Below, piece by piece: positions 21,166-32,909 of a DNA stretch of 64,000 bases. Numbering within the stretch: the first letter of the stretch is position 1; every line of letters starts with the position of its first letter. The notes under the pieces are model-generated. The model saw only the letters and a list, made by a program, of their open reading frames with translations. It had not been told where the DNA came from and did no database searches. The stretch spans positions 310,001-374,000 of the forward strand of contig NW_023501050.1 of NCBI RefSeq assembly GCF_014066305.1, read 5' to 3'. The DNA is from Letharia columbiana. Taxonomy: Eukaryota; Ascomycota; Lecanoromycetes; Lecanorales; Parmeliaceae. The position numbers and the translations under genes were made by a program.

Positions 21166-21860
21166 AATCTAAAAAGTAAATTTTTATACGATTTTCGTCG
21201 AGTTCGTATTATAGAAGTACGATTTAGTCTATTAAATAGACTTTATCTATATTTAACTCTTTTATTAATTTATTAGTTTAGTAACTTTAAAAAAATTTAG
21301 TAACTTTAAAAATTTTACGTAATATACTCTAATAGTACTCTAAGTACTATTCTAGTATACATATAATATTAATATATATTATTATTAATAGTACGCTATA
21401 TTAGTAGTATTATCTAGCGACTAATTTTATTAAATCGTTTAATTCTATAGCTAAATTTGAGTTAGCGTTAATACTAGTTATCGTAGAATCTTATCATCGT
21501 AATATCGATTATTAGAACTTTTCTTTTTTTATACGTATTGCTGCTAAACTAATAGAACTAATAGAAAAGATTAGAATAGTTATTAAACCGGCGGAATTTT
21601 GGCTGATTTTTGAGATAGTTGCTGAATCGGCGGAATTCTTAATTTCAGCCCTATTCGCAAGATCAGCAATTTGAAATTTAGTAGAAACTTTTTAGATTAG
21701 TAGATGATAGTAGTAGAAAATAAAAAGTATTATAATACTATTATATTAGCGTTATTAGAAATCGAATCTAATACGAAGTAAATGCCTCTAATAATATAAA
21801 GTAAGGTATCTTATCTTAGGTACGTGTGACGCGTTAGTCCCAAATTGTCCTAGTGCATCA
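21166..21860. repeat. AT-rich, RIP-mutated repeat relic
   Basis: Very AT-rich sequence with few CpA or TpG dinucleotides, except a less mutated patch at about 21,590-21,670 (GGCGGAATT occurs twice there). It ends at 21,715-21,797 with the mutated LTR-like fragment. The pattern fits a repeat hit by repeat-induced point mutation. Confidence 0.7.
21715..21797 (-). repeat. LTR-like fragment, RIP-mutated copy
   Basis: Partner of 16,697-16,775. It begins AAAATAAAAAGTATTATAAT where the other copy has AAAATAAAAAGCACCGCAAC. The minus strand starts TATTAGAGGCATTTACTTCG. Confidence 0.65.
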
Positions 21861-22104
21861 GCATGGGTTTTTTTTGGTCAAATTGATCTTGCCAAGATCC
21901 TCCGAAAGTCCTTCACGAAGTCCTCGATATTCCCTGGAATGGCTGCGTATGATTTCTCCTCTTATGTAGCGCTGTTAAAGATATAGAAATTGCTCGAAGA
22001 TCAGGCTTGTCTAAGGAACCGTCAAGAGATGAAAGGCTGGACCGAGCTTTTATGCCAAGGTTGCATAAATGAGACATTGTCCAATCACCCAAAGTACTTC
22101 CAAG

Positions 22105-23182
22105 ATGCCCGACCCTTCTTTGCTTTTGCAGACTTTCTTCATTCTGTCTGCTTTTACGGTACAGGGTCTATTCCACAGGCGTACTTCATCTCTGATGTTT
22201 GCATGTCTAGGTCTTATTGCTGAACAGCATTCCTGCTGTCAGGGCACGCTACATTGCATACGGTTCGCGAGCAATACCAGTCAAGAATAGTGATCAGTGT
22301 CATCATGGAACCAACAAACCTGCCGAGAAACGTAACGCACACGCGAGTAAGACACTGGAATGGCTTCTCGAGCGTTTAGATGCTATACAGGTGCCTCATA
22401 GATGGTTCCAACATTTCTATATTATCTCGGTGTGCTCTTCCCTGTTCTGGGGGGTGCAGATTCTTGCGAAAGGATTTGTGCTGGAGATGCTATGTCGGAG
22501 CGTAGGGCCCAACACTCAAGCCAACGGCATGACAGTGGATCAGGTTGTCTTGACTTGGTCTCTTGTGACCGTACAAGGAATTCGGAGGCTTCTCGAGACT
22601 AGCTTTCCCGTCAAGTCATCCAGGTCGAACATGTGGTTCGTCCATTGGCTGCTTGGCATAGCATTTTATCTGGCTCTAGGTGTTTCGTGTTGGATCGAAG
22701 GAGCAGGTATGTCGCATCACCCTGTAGTATCATTCGCGAAGCACTGATGGCTTTCATCAATCTTGACTAAGCAACCGTCTCCAGACGCCTTGCTCTCCGC
22801 AGAACCGATCACCTCCAACACCACCCTCTCCGCACTATCTCTAAAAGCAATCATCGGCATTCCAATCTTTGTACTGGCGTCCGGTGTACAGCATGACTGC
22901 CATGCTTATCTCGCTTCGTTACCAAAGTACACACTCCCGGTACACCCTATATTTCAGAGCTTTATCTGCCCTCATTACACAATGGAGTGTCTGATCTATT
23001 TGTCTTTGGCTTTCGTAGCTGCGCCTAAGGGTGCTTTGATCAACAGGACAATGTTTACTGCATTTGTCTTTGTATCAGCTAACTTGACGGTGAGTGCGAC
23101 GACGAGTAAAAAGTGGTATGAGCGGAAATTTGGGAAAAAAGCGGTGGCTCACAGATGGACCATAGTACCTGGCCTGTACTGA
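22105..23182 (+). CDS. DFG10: Polyprenol reductase, DFG10/SRD5A3 type
   Basis: Three exons, 22,105-22,158, 22,211-22,706 and 22,785-23,182, join in frame to give 315 residues. The start is MPDPSLLLQTFFILSAFT, whose hydrophobic helix continues as VLLLNSIPAVRARYIAYGSR across intron 1. Steroid 5-alpha-reductase family landmarks follow: LDAIQVPHRWFQHFYIISVC, LTWSLVTVQGIRRLLETSFP, HPIFQSFICPHYTMECLIYL, and the terminal KKWYERKFGKKAVAHRWTIV-PGLY. DFG10/SRD5A3 enzymes reduce polyprenol to dolichol in the ER membrane and so supply N-glycosylation. Length and C-terminus suit the family. An in-frame ATG 12 codons upstream is an alternative start but would add a non-hydrophobic leader. Confidence 0.92.
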
Positions 23183-23278
23183 GATGCAATCAACGAGCTT
23201 GGGCCAAATATTCCGCCAAGTCTTATGTAAGGAAGAGCAGAAAGTTTCCCATTCCGACCAGTTGGTGCCCTTGTGTCT

Positions 23279-24032
23279 TCACCTTTTTAGAATGCCGAAA
23301 GCTTTCCCAAGCTTCTTAACCCGTATCACATCCCTGAAAGTCAAACTAACCCTCGGCTCCCTAGCCGCCTGACCTCCTGCAAAAGGCGTCCTGTCTCCCA
23401 ACAAATTCCAGTTGGCAATGCTGCTCTCGCCCAGAACCTCGTCAATCTTCACCTCGCTGATACCGTGCAAACAGTCCGTGTAGAGCTCCCCAGTCGTAAT
23501 CAGTAGACTTCTTGGCTCTTGCAATACCCTCCAGCGTGGCATATCCTGCGACTTTTCGCCCATTGTATTGTTCTTCTTCGCCTTGATATCCAGAATAATA
23601 TGCGACGCCAAGCTCACAGTTGCTACAACAGGGTAGTAGGCGTCGCCATCCTCGTGGGCGTGGATACCTTGACCGGGCAAATACTCATTGATCAAGCAAT
23701 GATTTGGTGTGCCGTGTGGAGAATTATGGAAAATGCTGTCGATTAAATCGACAGGCAGGGACAGTAGGCGCGGTATCACAGGATCTTGCAGCCATGTGGG
23801 GAGGGGGGCGGCGAGGAGGGTGTTGGTGGGCGAGAGGGGCGATGGGTGGGCTTGAAGACGGCGATGGGAGAGGGTTCTCCAAGTTGGCAAGGCAGCATTG
23901 TTGATCTGGCAAGGTCGGCAGCTGCTAGTGTAGTAGAAATGAGATGCCAAAAGCCGGAGAACTTACTTTCTGTAGGAGATGTGCCTCTTCAGTCTCCGTG
24001 ATAAGTTGTTCAAAGTGGGAACTTAGTACAGG
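23279..24032 (-). CDS. ALKBH6-like 2-oxoglutarate/Fe(II) dioxygenase, 5' end missing
   Basis: The main exon (23,906-23,279) carries the whole dioxygenase core: NHCLINEYLPGQGIHAHEDG with the iron-binding HED (HxD), YYPVVATVSLASHIILDI, LYTDCLHGISE with the distal iron histidine, and EPRVSLTFRDVIRV with the 2-oxoglutarate arginine. An upstream exon (24,032-23,967, ITETEEAHLLQK, 22 codons in phase) precedes a GTAAGT donor. Upstream of it lies a plausible branch site and acceptor (CTAATTC...CTGCTAG), so a 5' exon with the start codon is expected beyond 24,036. Only 40 bases later an A15 run and the RIP-mutated LINE begin, and no start exon is visible. ALKBH6 proteins are nuclear/cytosolic AlkB homologues of poorly known substrate. 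The gene may be truncated by the insertion, or its first exon may sit too close to the edge to recognise. Confidence 0.8.
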
Positions 24033-24074
24033 CTAGCAGTGAGGGAATTAGAACCTTTGAGGGCTGGTTGTTTA

Positions 24075-27000
24075 AAAAAAAAAAAAAACGGAAAAAGGAG
24101 GGGTTTAAAAATAATTATATCGAATAAGATTAGCTAGCTAACTTAATAGAATTATAATAACTATAATTTTAAGAAGTACGCATTTATACTAAAGTTATTA
24201 ATAAATACTATACTAAAAATAATAGATAAAGATTAGAAACTATTAATAAATAAAGTAGTTACTACTCTTTAGAGCGGCGATAATATTTATAAAAAGAATA
24301 AATAATAAATTTAAAATTTAGATAGTCTTAGACGAAGTATATAAACTAGTTATTAATTTAAGTAACTAAGATAGTAATATAAAGAAAAAGATTATATATA
24401 TTAAGTATTAGATAGCTAGTTTAAGAAGTAATATATCGATAATTAACTATATTAGCGTACTAGAGCTAATTCTTAATATTCTTCTTTATTATTAAAGAAA
24501 TTTCTATTATATTATTAATAATATTAAAATAAGATTAAGTATTATATAATAAGCTAAATAAGATTATTATAAAGTTATAAGACAAGATAATAAGTAAAGT
24601 ATTAAAGAAGAAGATATCGAGCGAGATAATTATAATAATTAATAAATATATAAAGAGTATAAATATTATAAGAAAATCTATTAGAACGACTAGAAGGCTA
24701 GCGAGTAGCGATATATATATTATAGCTATAAATAAGAAGAAGGCGAATAGATTAAGAAAAAGTAAGAATTAGACTTTAAAGATAAGTAATAGCGCGAGAG
24801 TAATTACTAAAATATATAGTCTTTTACTTTATAAAGTAAGAATTAATATATTCGATATTAAAGATATGGCTACGATAATTAAAAGAGTTTAGAATAAGAA
24901 TGCTAATACGCTAAGCCTCGATATAGTATAGCTAATTATAATAAGAGTTTATTAATTATCGAATTAGTATCTCTAGAGAAAGAAAATAGAGTACTAGAAG
25001 AAGATCTAGTTATCGATTTAAAATTATATAACTATTACGTCTATAATAAGTAGTATAGATCGAAGTAATACTTCGTATACTAGAAATATAATTATCTATC
25101 GACTATATATCCTAAAAAGAATTACTTAATATACGGGAAATACTTAGAAGAGTATTATTATAAAGAATATATAGCCGATACTCGTAAATACCCAGTTTAC
25201 GAGGGATTATATAAGGCTTAAAATAAGATATATATAGTAAAGAAGAGAGAGATAGCGAGAATAAGAATAGCGAGATAATAAACTTCTTTACGATTTATAA
25301 TAACGAAGGAGACATTAGCTAACTATTAAATAAGCGATTAATTAAATAACTACTTTTAGAATACATTTAATTATAAGCGAAATAAGGAATTTTTTTCGAG
25401 GCTAATATTCACGCGTAATAGGCTAGTAGATAGAGATAGAATAATTAATAGAAAAGGAATTAGAGGATTAAATCTCGAAAGAACTACTATATCGAATCTT
25501 TAGTCGAGTAAAAGAAGATATACTTTTATATTATTAATAAGGGCCTTACTTAAAAATAGATTATTCTTTAAAGTAGTAAACGAAGCTAAATAATATAAGA
25601 ATGATATAGCGATAGAGGAAATTAATAATCTCGAGGATAATAGATAGTCTCTAAGTTAAAAGAGTAATAATAAGAGAATTACGATTCTCGTTAATAGAAA
25701 TAAAAAGAGATATATTCGATTTATCGATAATTAAGAAAAGAAGAATACTTAGAAAGAGAATATAAACTCTATAGACTAGGCGAAGCGAGTAAGTAATATT
25801 AATAATAATATCAAGAAATAATAGTATACTCTTAGTTAGCTATTAATACTATAATATAATATAAGAAAATCTAAAATAATTATAATAGAACTCTTTCGAT
25901 AATAAAAAGATCTATAATATTAATATAGTAGTAATTTAGAAGCTCTAGAGAAATACTAATATAAATACGTTATATTATCTTCTAAAGAATAGATTTAACT
26001 TAATCTATCTCTATTATAATAATATACGAGTATACTTCTATATTAATAAGAGAATATTATTAAAGTAATAATATTTATTATATTACTTATCGAACCTCTA
26101 CACTCTTAATATTAAATTCGAAAATAATAGAATTATATATATATATAATATCTATAATCTCGATAACTAATAAATAAACGAACTTAACGAATTATATAAG
26201 ACGCTTATAAAGTTTAAGAATAATAAATAAATTATACTAGGCGACTTTAATCTTTATTATATAATATAGAGAGAAATTAAATACTTATATCAATAAGAGA
26301 GTAGAAGAACTAATACTTATAGCGAAAGAATTCGCTATAAAATAAGTATTATTAGTAGAAATAATAATATATAAAGAAAACTATTAAATAATAATAGATC
26401 TACTATTCGTTACTTTAGTATTAATAATAAATATTATTAATTATAATATTCGAAAATAATTTCGAAAGCGAATTTAATTATCTTTTAATTTTTATAAAGC
26501 TTAAGCTAATTATTAATAGGTTAGTATTAATAATATATTAAAACTTTAATAAATTAAATATCGAGGTTTTAAGAGAGATACTCGCTAGAGCTATAATATC
26601 GAAAGAGTATCTAATTAATCTCTTTAAGAAATAATAAAAATCTTATTAATAATAATATTAATTATTAAGTAGCGACTATTATTAACTCTATTTAAGCGAC
26701 TATAAAGAAGTTTACTTTAATTATTAAATTATCGCTATAATTTAAATTAAGATTTATATTAGAATATAAGAAAGTATAAAAACATTATAAATTACTAAAA
26801 AGAAGTTAAAGAATAACGCTTTTAAAGAAAGTATAAAATAAGTATAAAGTCTCTAAGAACTTTAAAAATAATCTAATTAAGAGAATTATTAGAAAGGCGT
26901 TTAGAGAGTTTATAATAGAGATATATAAGTCGTTATAAATAATATAGAAAAAGATTAAGTAGATTAGAAAATAACTTATAATATAGATATTATCTCTTTA

Positions 27001-30000
27001 TTATTTAATAAAGATAAATAAGAATATAACGAGCTTTAGAGTCTAAGTAAGAATAGATCTTTTTATATAGAATATTCTTTCTACTATATAATATAGGAGA
27101 AATTAGATAATATTACGTCTATATAATATATTTATAAGTTTATCTAATACTTATAGAATTATTATAAATAAAATAAGAAAGATTATAAGTACGAAATAAT
27201 AATATATCAAGAAAAAAACTATCTAATATAATAATTAAGGATTCTAAAGTCGTTCTTCTTATCTATATAGAATATATTAATATAAATATTATTAATTATA
27301 ATATCGAAAATAATTTTAAAAGCGAATTTAATTATCTTTTAATTTTTATAAAGCTTAAGCTAATTTCGTAATAGAGTTAATATTAATAATATCTCTAAAC
27401 TTTAATAAAATAAACGTTATTTTAAAGAATATATCTTCTAAGAATATAGTATCTATAAAAGAGTATTTAATTAATTTTTATAGGAATAATAAAAATCTTA
27501 TTAACGATATATATTAATTATTAAGTAGCGATTATTATTAACTCTATTTAAGCGGCTATAGAGAAGTCTACTTTCGATTATTAAATTATCGCTATAATTT
27601 AAATTAGAGATTTATATTAAAATATAAAAAAGTATAAAGATATTATAAATCGCTAAAAAAGAAGCTAAAGAATAACGTTTTTAAAGAAAGTATAGGATAA
27701 GTATAAAGTCGTTAAGAACTTTAAAAATAATCTAATTAAGAGAACTATTAGAAAGGCGTTTAGAGAGTTTATAGTAGAGACGTATAAGTCGTTATAAATA
27801 ATATAGAAAAAGATTAAGTAAGTTAGAAAATAACTTATAATATAAATATATCTCTCTTCGCTATTTAATAAAGATAAATAAGAATATAATACGAACTAGA
27901 CTTCGAAGGTAGATCTTCTTATAAGAACGTTCTTTTTATTATTAATATAGACGAAGTTAGATAATATTAGCGTTAATATCAATATAATATATTATAAGTT
28001 TATCTAATAGATATAATTATTATAAATAAGATAAGAAAGATTATAACGTAAGTATCGTTAAAGAGAGTCTTCGAGAGAAAGACACAATCTTTAATCTAAT
28101 TCTTAAGAAGATTCTAAAGTCGTTACTCTCTTATCTATATAGAATATTTAATATATATATAATAAACGACTACTATTTAGAGTACTTTAGAATATTAATA
28201 ATAATTATTCTTTCGAAGTTAGATAAGAATTATTTAATTTCTAAAGAATATTAATTAATAGCTCTACTTAATACTATAGAAAAGATAATAAAGTTTATTC
28301 TTACTAGAAGAATAGCGTATCTTACAAAGATATATAAACTTCTATCGATTATATATATAAGAGGCCGTAGATTATAATTATATAAATATAATATTTACTA
28401 TCTTCTAGAAAGAATATATTAAATCTAAAACTCTAATAAAGTAACTACGATATTACTATTAGACGTTTTAGATATATATAATAAAGTCTCTTATTCTCGA
28501 CTACTCTATAATCTTTAAAAGCGAAAAATTAATATAAGAGTAGTTAACTAGATAGAATCGTTCTTATTTAATAGAATAATAATATTAAAAATAAGCGAAT
28601 ACTTTATATTAAAGACTCTTATAGTAATCGAAATTCCTTAAGAATTATCGCTATCGTCTATACTTTATCTCTTCTATAACTTAGATCTTATTAATAAATA
28701 TAATAATCGCGTTAATTTAGAAATAATAGTTATCGGCTTTATAGACGATATAGATCTTTTAATAGTAGAAGACTTTATCGAGAAAAACTATAACGCTCTT
28801 TATAAAATCTATAACGAAGTTTATATAAAGTAAGCGTTATGATACGAATCGAAGTTTAATTTTAGTAAATATTAACTACTATATCTTAATAGAAAATAGA
28901 GATTTAGCTTAGATTATTCTCTATAACTTAATAAGAGATAATATATTAAGGCGAGACGCTTTATTCGCTATCTAGAAGTCGAAATTAACTTTAAACTTCT
29001 ATAAAGCTATTATAATAAGAAGATTTAATCTAAGACTATTAAAAGTATTAATATATTAGCGAGAATTATCGAATTAATATAGAGTAATAATTATAAGAGT
29101 ATAAGATAGCTCTATTAGACGGTAATTATTCTTATAAATAATATATTACTACTTAGTATAATATTAGCTTAAAAATACTATTAACTATAATAAAACTTAT
29201 CTCTTATTATTATAAAGAATTTAATCTTAGATAAAGAGAAAGATAATTAAAGTATTTAAGATTATATTTATTTTAGTACTTAATATAAAAGTATATCTTC
29301 TATTAGTTAAATAATAGCTAGATAAGATTATCTCGAAAGCTATCTTATAAATCGCTATTAGTTTAATATATAGCGAGATTATTAAATTATAATTCGAGCG
29401 ATAAAAGTTTAAAAGAAAATCTAAGAAGAATAGAAAACTAAGTTTATTAAAGCGATATATTAATAGATTTAAAGAATAATATAACGATATTAATAAGATT
29501 AAGAAACTACGCTCTTTTAGCGTCGCTTCTTAATTAAAAGCCTTTTAAAATAATAATTTATAAGATTAAGAAAGTCGTTAAAGAACTAGCTAAAAGATTA
29601 ATTAATAAAAGTTATATAATAATATATATAGACGATAGCGAAATTAATAAAAAGATAAGAGCTTTAGCTATATCGTTAGATATTAATTCTACTTTTAATA
29701 TCTATTTAAGCTTAAGCGATTAATATATAATATACTTAGCGAAGTTATATAATATTCTTTAAGCTCTAATTATAGTAATTATATATTAAATAAGATTATA
29801 ATTTAATAGAGTTATAGTAAATATAAATAATTAAATATTAATTTAGACTATTAAAGATTTAAATAAGTATTTAAAATAGATCTATATAATATAGATAGTA
29901 TAGATTATTAATTCGTTAAGATATCTCGAGATAGTAATAGAATTATATTAGATTTCGATGTATATCGATATTAATGATAATAAATAGGCGGATAGAGAGG

Positions 30001-30791
30001 CGAAGAAGACTATTAACTAGCGAGAGCGAGTAATTTATAATAAAAGAGTAAAGATAAATATTAACGAAATAGTCTAATTATTAATTATATAGATAAGAAT
30101 AATATCGATAATTAAGATAGCTATTAGAGATTACGCGATAAAATAATAAACTATCAAATAGATTAATAAGAAGCGAGGCGATATTCTTAGAAGAATTTAA
30201 TTAATATCGTTAAAATAAATATAACTTTTATATTCGAGAGTTAAGCGCGCTAAGACGTTGCTAATAATATAAATAAAGATCGAGAAAATAGATCTTAAGG
30301 CCTTTCTTTATAATTAATAAATATCGAATATAGAGAATAAAGAATACGAGTATAAAGCGAAGTAGACGACTCGATATATTCTTTATAAATATAGGCTATT
30401 TAGTAAGAAGCGAGGAATATAATAAATTAAAGAAAGAAGAAAGATAAAAGAGAGAGTTATTACTTATAAGAATATACTAATAAAACTACGCTACGCCTCT
30501 ATAGCGACGGACTTTATAAGAAGTATTAGACTTATTAAGTAATATTAAGCCCTTAATAAGAACTAATAATAAGGATTTACTAGAGTAAGCGGTTAAAAAG
30601 AAGAATACGATTAAGACGAAAGGGCCTTAGCGATATAGAATATACCTCTTTTTAAGGATTAAGTATTTAAGACGTAGAACTATAACGGTGACTTATATAG
30701 CCTTATTTATTTGAGATTATATAATTAGCTAAAAGGATCAGATAGATTACGTAATTCGCATAGTCGGCCACTAGGGGAAAACTTCAAGGGG

Positions 30792-30792
<1 letters not shown>
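24075..30792 (+). mobile_element. Tad1-like LINE, heavily RIP-mutated
   Basis: About 6.7 kb with CpA and TpG nearly eliminated and no open frame, but plus-strand motifs remain in order. A gag-like zinc-knuckle region is plausible at about 24,850-25,000. An endonuclease motif GDFNLYY starts at 26,240 (cf. GDFNLHH). A reverse-transcriptase block at 28,633-28,690 reads IP*ELSLSSILYLFYNLDL (cf. IPQGSPxSPILYLFYNADL). The catalytic box GFIDDIDLL is at 28,735 (cf. GFVDDTxxL). RNase H IYIDDSEINKKI is near 29,625. A C-terminal knuckle at about 30,350-30,400 reads YEYKAK*TTRYILYKY where cysteines and a histidine are expected. Cys-to-Tyr, His-to-Tyr and Gln-to-stop are the expected RIP outcomes. The element points rightward and is followed by long A runs, as expected of a LINE tail. 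Its 5' boundary and target-site duplication were not resolved. Confidence 0.88.
26430..28140 (+). repeat. ~855-bp tandem direct duplication inside the LINE
   Basis: Sequence from about 26,438 recurs from about 27,288. CGAATTTAATTATCTTTTAA followed by TTTTTATAAAGCTTAAGCTA, AAAATCTTATTAA (26,637/27,492) and AAAAGATTAAGTA (about 26,950/27,810) occur in the same order. Offsets are 855-859 bp. The copies differ by scattered substitutions and indels. Confidence 0.85.
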
Positions 30793-30829
<37 letters not shown>

Positions 30830-30889
30830 ACCCCCCAAAATAAAATAAATTTTACAAAAAAAAAAAACAAAAAAAAAAAGGTAAAGGGG

Positions 30890-30947
<58 letters not shown>

Positions 30948-30991
30948 TTTTTTTTTAAATTAAAAAAAATAAAAAAAAAAAAAAAAAAAAA
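30793..30991. repeat. Long poly-A/poly-T low-complexity run
   Basis: Nearly pure A runs interrupted by CCACCCCCC, GGTAAAGGGG and a T12 tract. It could be the poly(A) end of the LINE, but the alternating homopolymers are also typical of a badly resolved assembly join. Confidence 0.7.
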
Positions 30992-31270
30992 CATTCTCTA
31001 CAAAGGGGTGTCAAGCATCTGCATTTTTGGGCGAGTGGTATTTGCCTACGTCTGGAGTTCCGCCCACTTCCTCGACGACTCGTTCTGTTTGGAGGATTCG
31101 CCACTATGCAGCGTGCATCACCGAGTCGCTCATTCCTCTCTGCTCACTGGCTTGATTCACCGCCAGCACAGTCGATTTGCAGCCACACATCTTAAGACAA
31201 GTCGAAAAGAGTTTCCCCCAAAACTCACGACGAGCATCACCGAACCCCACCCCCATCAGGCTGTGATACG

Positions 31271-32909
31271 ATGCGGCACATGGCTCGTGACACATATTGG
31301 GCTGGGCCCCTAAAATTCCTTGTGAGTAGACGATGCTGCGGTCGCAGATATTTACTGACCATTTCTTCAACCATTACAGCTATCCTTCATGGATGCTGCT
31401 GCAACCGCTGCCGGCTGGCTGTCCTTTATGGTCACTGCAGTCGGGCTTGGTTCTCTCATCACTCAAGCGAGTGCTATCCAGGACCGTTTAGATCCATACC
31501 ACACCTCTCGGACTGAGGAGCACTTGGGAAATTGGATCAAACGTCAGCCCAGGAAGGCATGGAATCGAATTGCGCAGCCCACACCGGTCGGTCCTTTCAT
31601 GTATGCAAAGCTCACTGATGGGTTCTGTGGTTTCAATGTCATCGCCGTTAGCAGACTCCCGCTGGAGAAGCCTGGAAAAGCCAGCTGGACCGCTCTTCTT
31701 GCGGTTTTTCACCAGCGAGCACCGTCTCCAGTCTACGGGGCAGACGCTAAGACCGAACTTGCTGCTGAGCATTTGGAGAAGAGGCCGACTTCCTGCACAA
31801 TTACTATTGAACCCGATTTGTGCCCCCGTCATGAACTACAGTCATGGGCATCTCTGCAGGCTCGTCCTCTCACACTTCATGGTTCGACAACGTGCATCGT
31901 GATCTCCCGCACTACGCTGATCACGATCTTTGCTCTCTGCAATGGCCGAACAATGTTCCGCTACAGTGACGCTAGCGGTCACCGGGCCTCGTATGCCTCA
32001 TATTGTGGGCACTTCTATATCGAATGGCCTCTGGGTGCCGCTGCCGTCGTCCACTTCCACCCTCACGACTCTCATAACACATCGACAGACGTCTATCCTT
32101 TGACGTTCCGGGTGCGAGTGAACAAATGTGTCCAGATGATGGCCGGAGTCATCACTTCAGCTGATGGGACGTCATTCCAATGTGCTTTCCCAGGTCGAAA
32201 GCCACCTGGAACCTGGATGTTGGAGTATCAACGCAAAGGATTTCCAGGCGCACATGGAAGCCGGCATCTCTACAACTTAATGGGTGGTAAAGTATACGAA
32301 GTCGACTTTCTCTTAGCCCGACGAATGGATGAAGAGCGTCCGTCTGGTGCCATTGAGCTTCGTTTGCCGAGTACAGAGAAAAACATTCAAGTATCAATGC
32401 TCGTTCCAACGATGGAACAAGGAATACTGGAACATACATTGGATTGCTTGCCTTGGTCTTCTCTGTCGTGGTCTATCCACCGCGGTCTTCGCGACATTCT
32501 TGTTGCATACGCCAAACCGACAATGGACGAACTCCGTCCAAACATAGCATCAAGGCTTCGTGAATTCATCCACGAGCAGCCACAGCGGCTTGAAGCAAAT
32601 GGATGGTCGGCGGAGTTCGTCAGAGGGGCTATGGCTGAACTCGCTGCCAGCTCTGTTCTCGCCGGTAGTGGGAACTCTGGAGACTCGGTGAGAGTGGTGA
32701 CAGATGCCGCGTTACTTCTCTCAGACAAAGATCCGTCAGTACTAGACGAGACGAATTTTTGGAGAGAGGAACGACACAGTTTGAGCAAAGGATCGGCGCT
32801 ATCAACGAGTGCAATCATCGCGCTTACGAAATGTTTTGTGTTGGAATGGAGCAATGAATTCGATTATCAGATGTACCATGACTTACCTCCGGAGCTACTA
32901 TTTCATTAA
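31271..32909 (+). CDS. Conserved fungal hypothetical protein, two exons
   Basis: Exon 1 (31,271-31,321) encodes MRHMARDTYWAGPLKFL. An intron with GTGAGT donor and ACAG acceptor (31,322-31,379) joins it in phase to exon 2 (31,380-32,909), giving 526 residues. Near the N-terminus is a hydrophobic segment (GWLSFMVTAVGLGSLITQAS). Then come RTEEHLGNWIKRQPRKAWNR, LTDGFCGFNVIAVSRLPLEK, TMFRYSDASGHRASYASYCG and HFYIEWPLGAAAVVHFHP. The C-terminal half is helical and Ser/Leu-rich. The order WIKRQ, GFCGxNVIxVSR, GKxSWTxLLAxFH recalls an uncharacterised Pezizomycotina family. No enzyme motif is seen. A shorter start at the ATG at 31,389 is possible. It begins just 280 bases after the poly-A run yet shows no RIP-type stops. 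Confidence 0.75.

Noticed and set aside
30725..30994. Phe-rich 89-codon frame on the minus strand
   Set aside because: Translation of the poly-A run.
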